Source: an uncultured Oscillospiraceae bacterium (GTDB lineage Bacteria; Bacillota; Clostridia; Oscillospirales; Ruminococcaceae). From it: a stretch of DNA of 6,250 bases. Both the position numbers and the translations under genes were made by a program. Where the stretch lies: positions 1 through 6,250 of the forward strand of contig USNZ01000078.1 in the NCBI GenBank assembly GCA_900556255.1. The letters run 5' to 3'. This document shows positions 6,057-6,250 of this stretch, piece by piece (positions within the stretch are counted from its first letter, which is position 1; every line of letters starts with the position of its first letter). The notes beneath the pieces were generated by a model, which worked only from the letters and a program-made list of their open reading frames with translations, had not been told where the DNA came from and made no database searches.

Positions 6057-6250
6057 TCAGTTCCTGTCCGCGTCCTTTTGGTTTTCCTGTTCGCGGTACA
6101 GGTCGATCTGCTCACGAATACGTCTTTCGGCGTCCTGCAGCGTACAGTTTTGCAGCTGCGCACCGGCCATCATCAAATGGCCGCCGCCGCCCAAGGGTTC
6201 CAGTATGACCTGTACGTTCAGTGCGCCCATACTGCGGGCGGAGATATTGA
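6057..6250 (-). CDS. gdpP: C-terminal end of a GdpP-type DHH/DHHA1 phosphoesterase (partial)
   Basis: The last 63 codons of a gene that enters from the right edge, ending in TGA at 6057-6059. The reading frame begins NISARSMGALNVQVILEPLG and continues with the glycine-rich GGGGH motif (residues 20-24 of the visible part) and MAGAQL. This is the DHHA1 substrate-binding end of DHH-family phosphodiesterases. In Firmicutes the protein encoded just before rplI and dnaB is usually GdpP (YybT), a membrane-bound enzyme that hydrolyses c-di-AMP. The last 20 or so residues are charged (Glu, Gln, Lys, Asp) and likely flexible. The catalytic DHH motif, PAS-like and GGDEF-like domains, and membrane helices lie outside the window, so a smaller DhhP/NrnA-type protein cannot be fully excluded; gene order favours GdpP. 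Confidence 0.88.
   Translation of the reverse strand, partial: NISARSMGALNVQVILEPLGGGGHLMMAGAQLQNCTLQDAERRIREQIDLYREQENQKDADRN

Noticed and set aside
6034..6060. Promoter for rplI in the 37 nt gap after the gdpP-type gene
   Set aside because: A weak TGATACAAA resembles an extended -10, but the -35 position is purine-rich with no match, so I do not claim it.

Overview
This window is a compact, one-directional run of housekeeping genes, all on the minus strand, so transcription goes from high to low coordinates. In that order it holds: the 3' end of a GdpP-type c-di-AMP phosphodiesterase (6057-6250), rplI for ribosomal protein L9 (5573-6019), dnaB for the replicative helicase (4130-5533), tilS for tRNA-Ile lysidine synthase (2761-4140), hpt for hypoxanthine phosphoribosyltransferase (2197-2748), ftsH for the membrane AAA+ metalloprotease (68-2140), and the first 17 codons of an unidentified gene (1-51).

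The source is most likely a high-GC member of the Bacillota, class Clostridia, and possibly a gut Oscillospirales/Ruminococcaceae type. The gdpP-rplI-dnaB and tilS-hpt-ftsH blocks are both Firmicutes gene orders, here joined end to end. Shine-Dalgarno sites are strong (AGGAGG, TTAGGAG), and coding DNA is GC-rich (71% by hand count over 3301-3400). The genus is an inference and cannot be settled from this sequence alone.

Gene spacing is tight: 37 nt gdpP-rplI, 39 nt rplI-dnaB, an 11 nt overlap dnaB-tilS, 12 nt tilS-hpt, 56 nt hpt-ftsH, and 16 nt ftsH to the next gene. I see no hairpin followed by a U-tract on the transcribed strand, so read-through as one long transcript is the simplest reading. 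The genes link growth functions: second-messenger turnover, ribosome, replication fork, decoding of AUA codons, purine salvage and membrane protein quality control. No non-coding stretch exceeds 56 nt.

I found no mobile element, CRISPR array, RNA gene, phage gene or defence system. The features that the genes do not explain are small. They are a sharply AT-rich island inside tilS (about 29% GC over 2991-3090) carrying an extended -10 promoter candidate and a perfect inverted repeat over that -10; two hairpins crowded into the hpt-ftsH gap just before a TTG start; a hairpin that contains the rplI stop codon; and a weak ribosome site for tilS at its overlap with dnaB. These are leads about regulation, not evidence of a new system.
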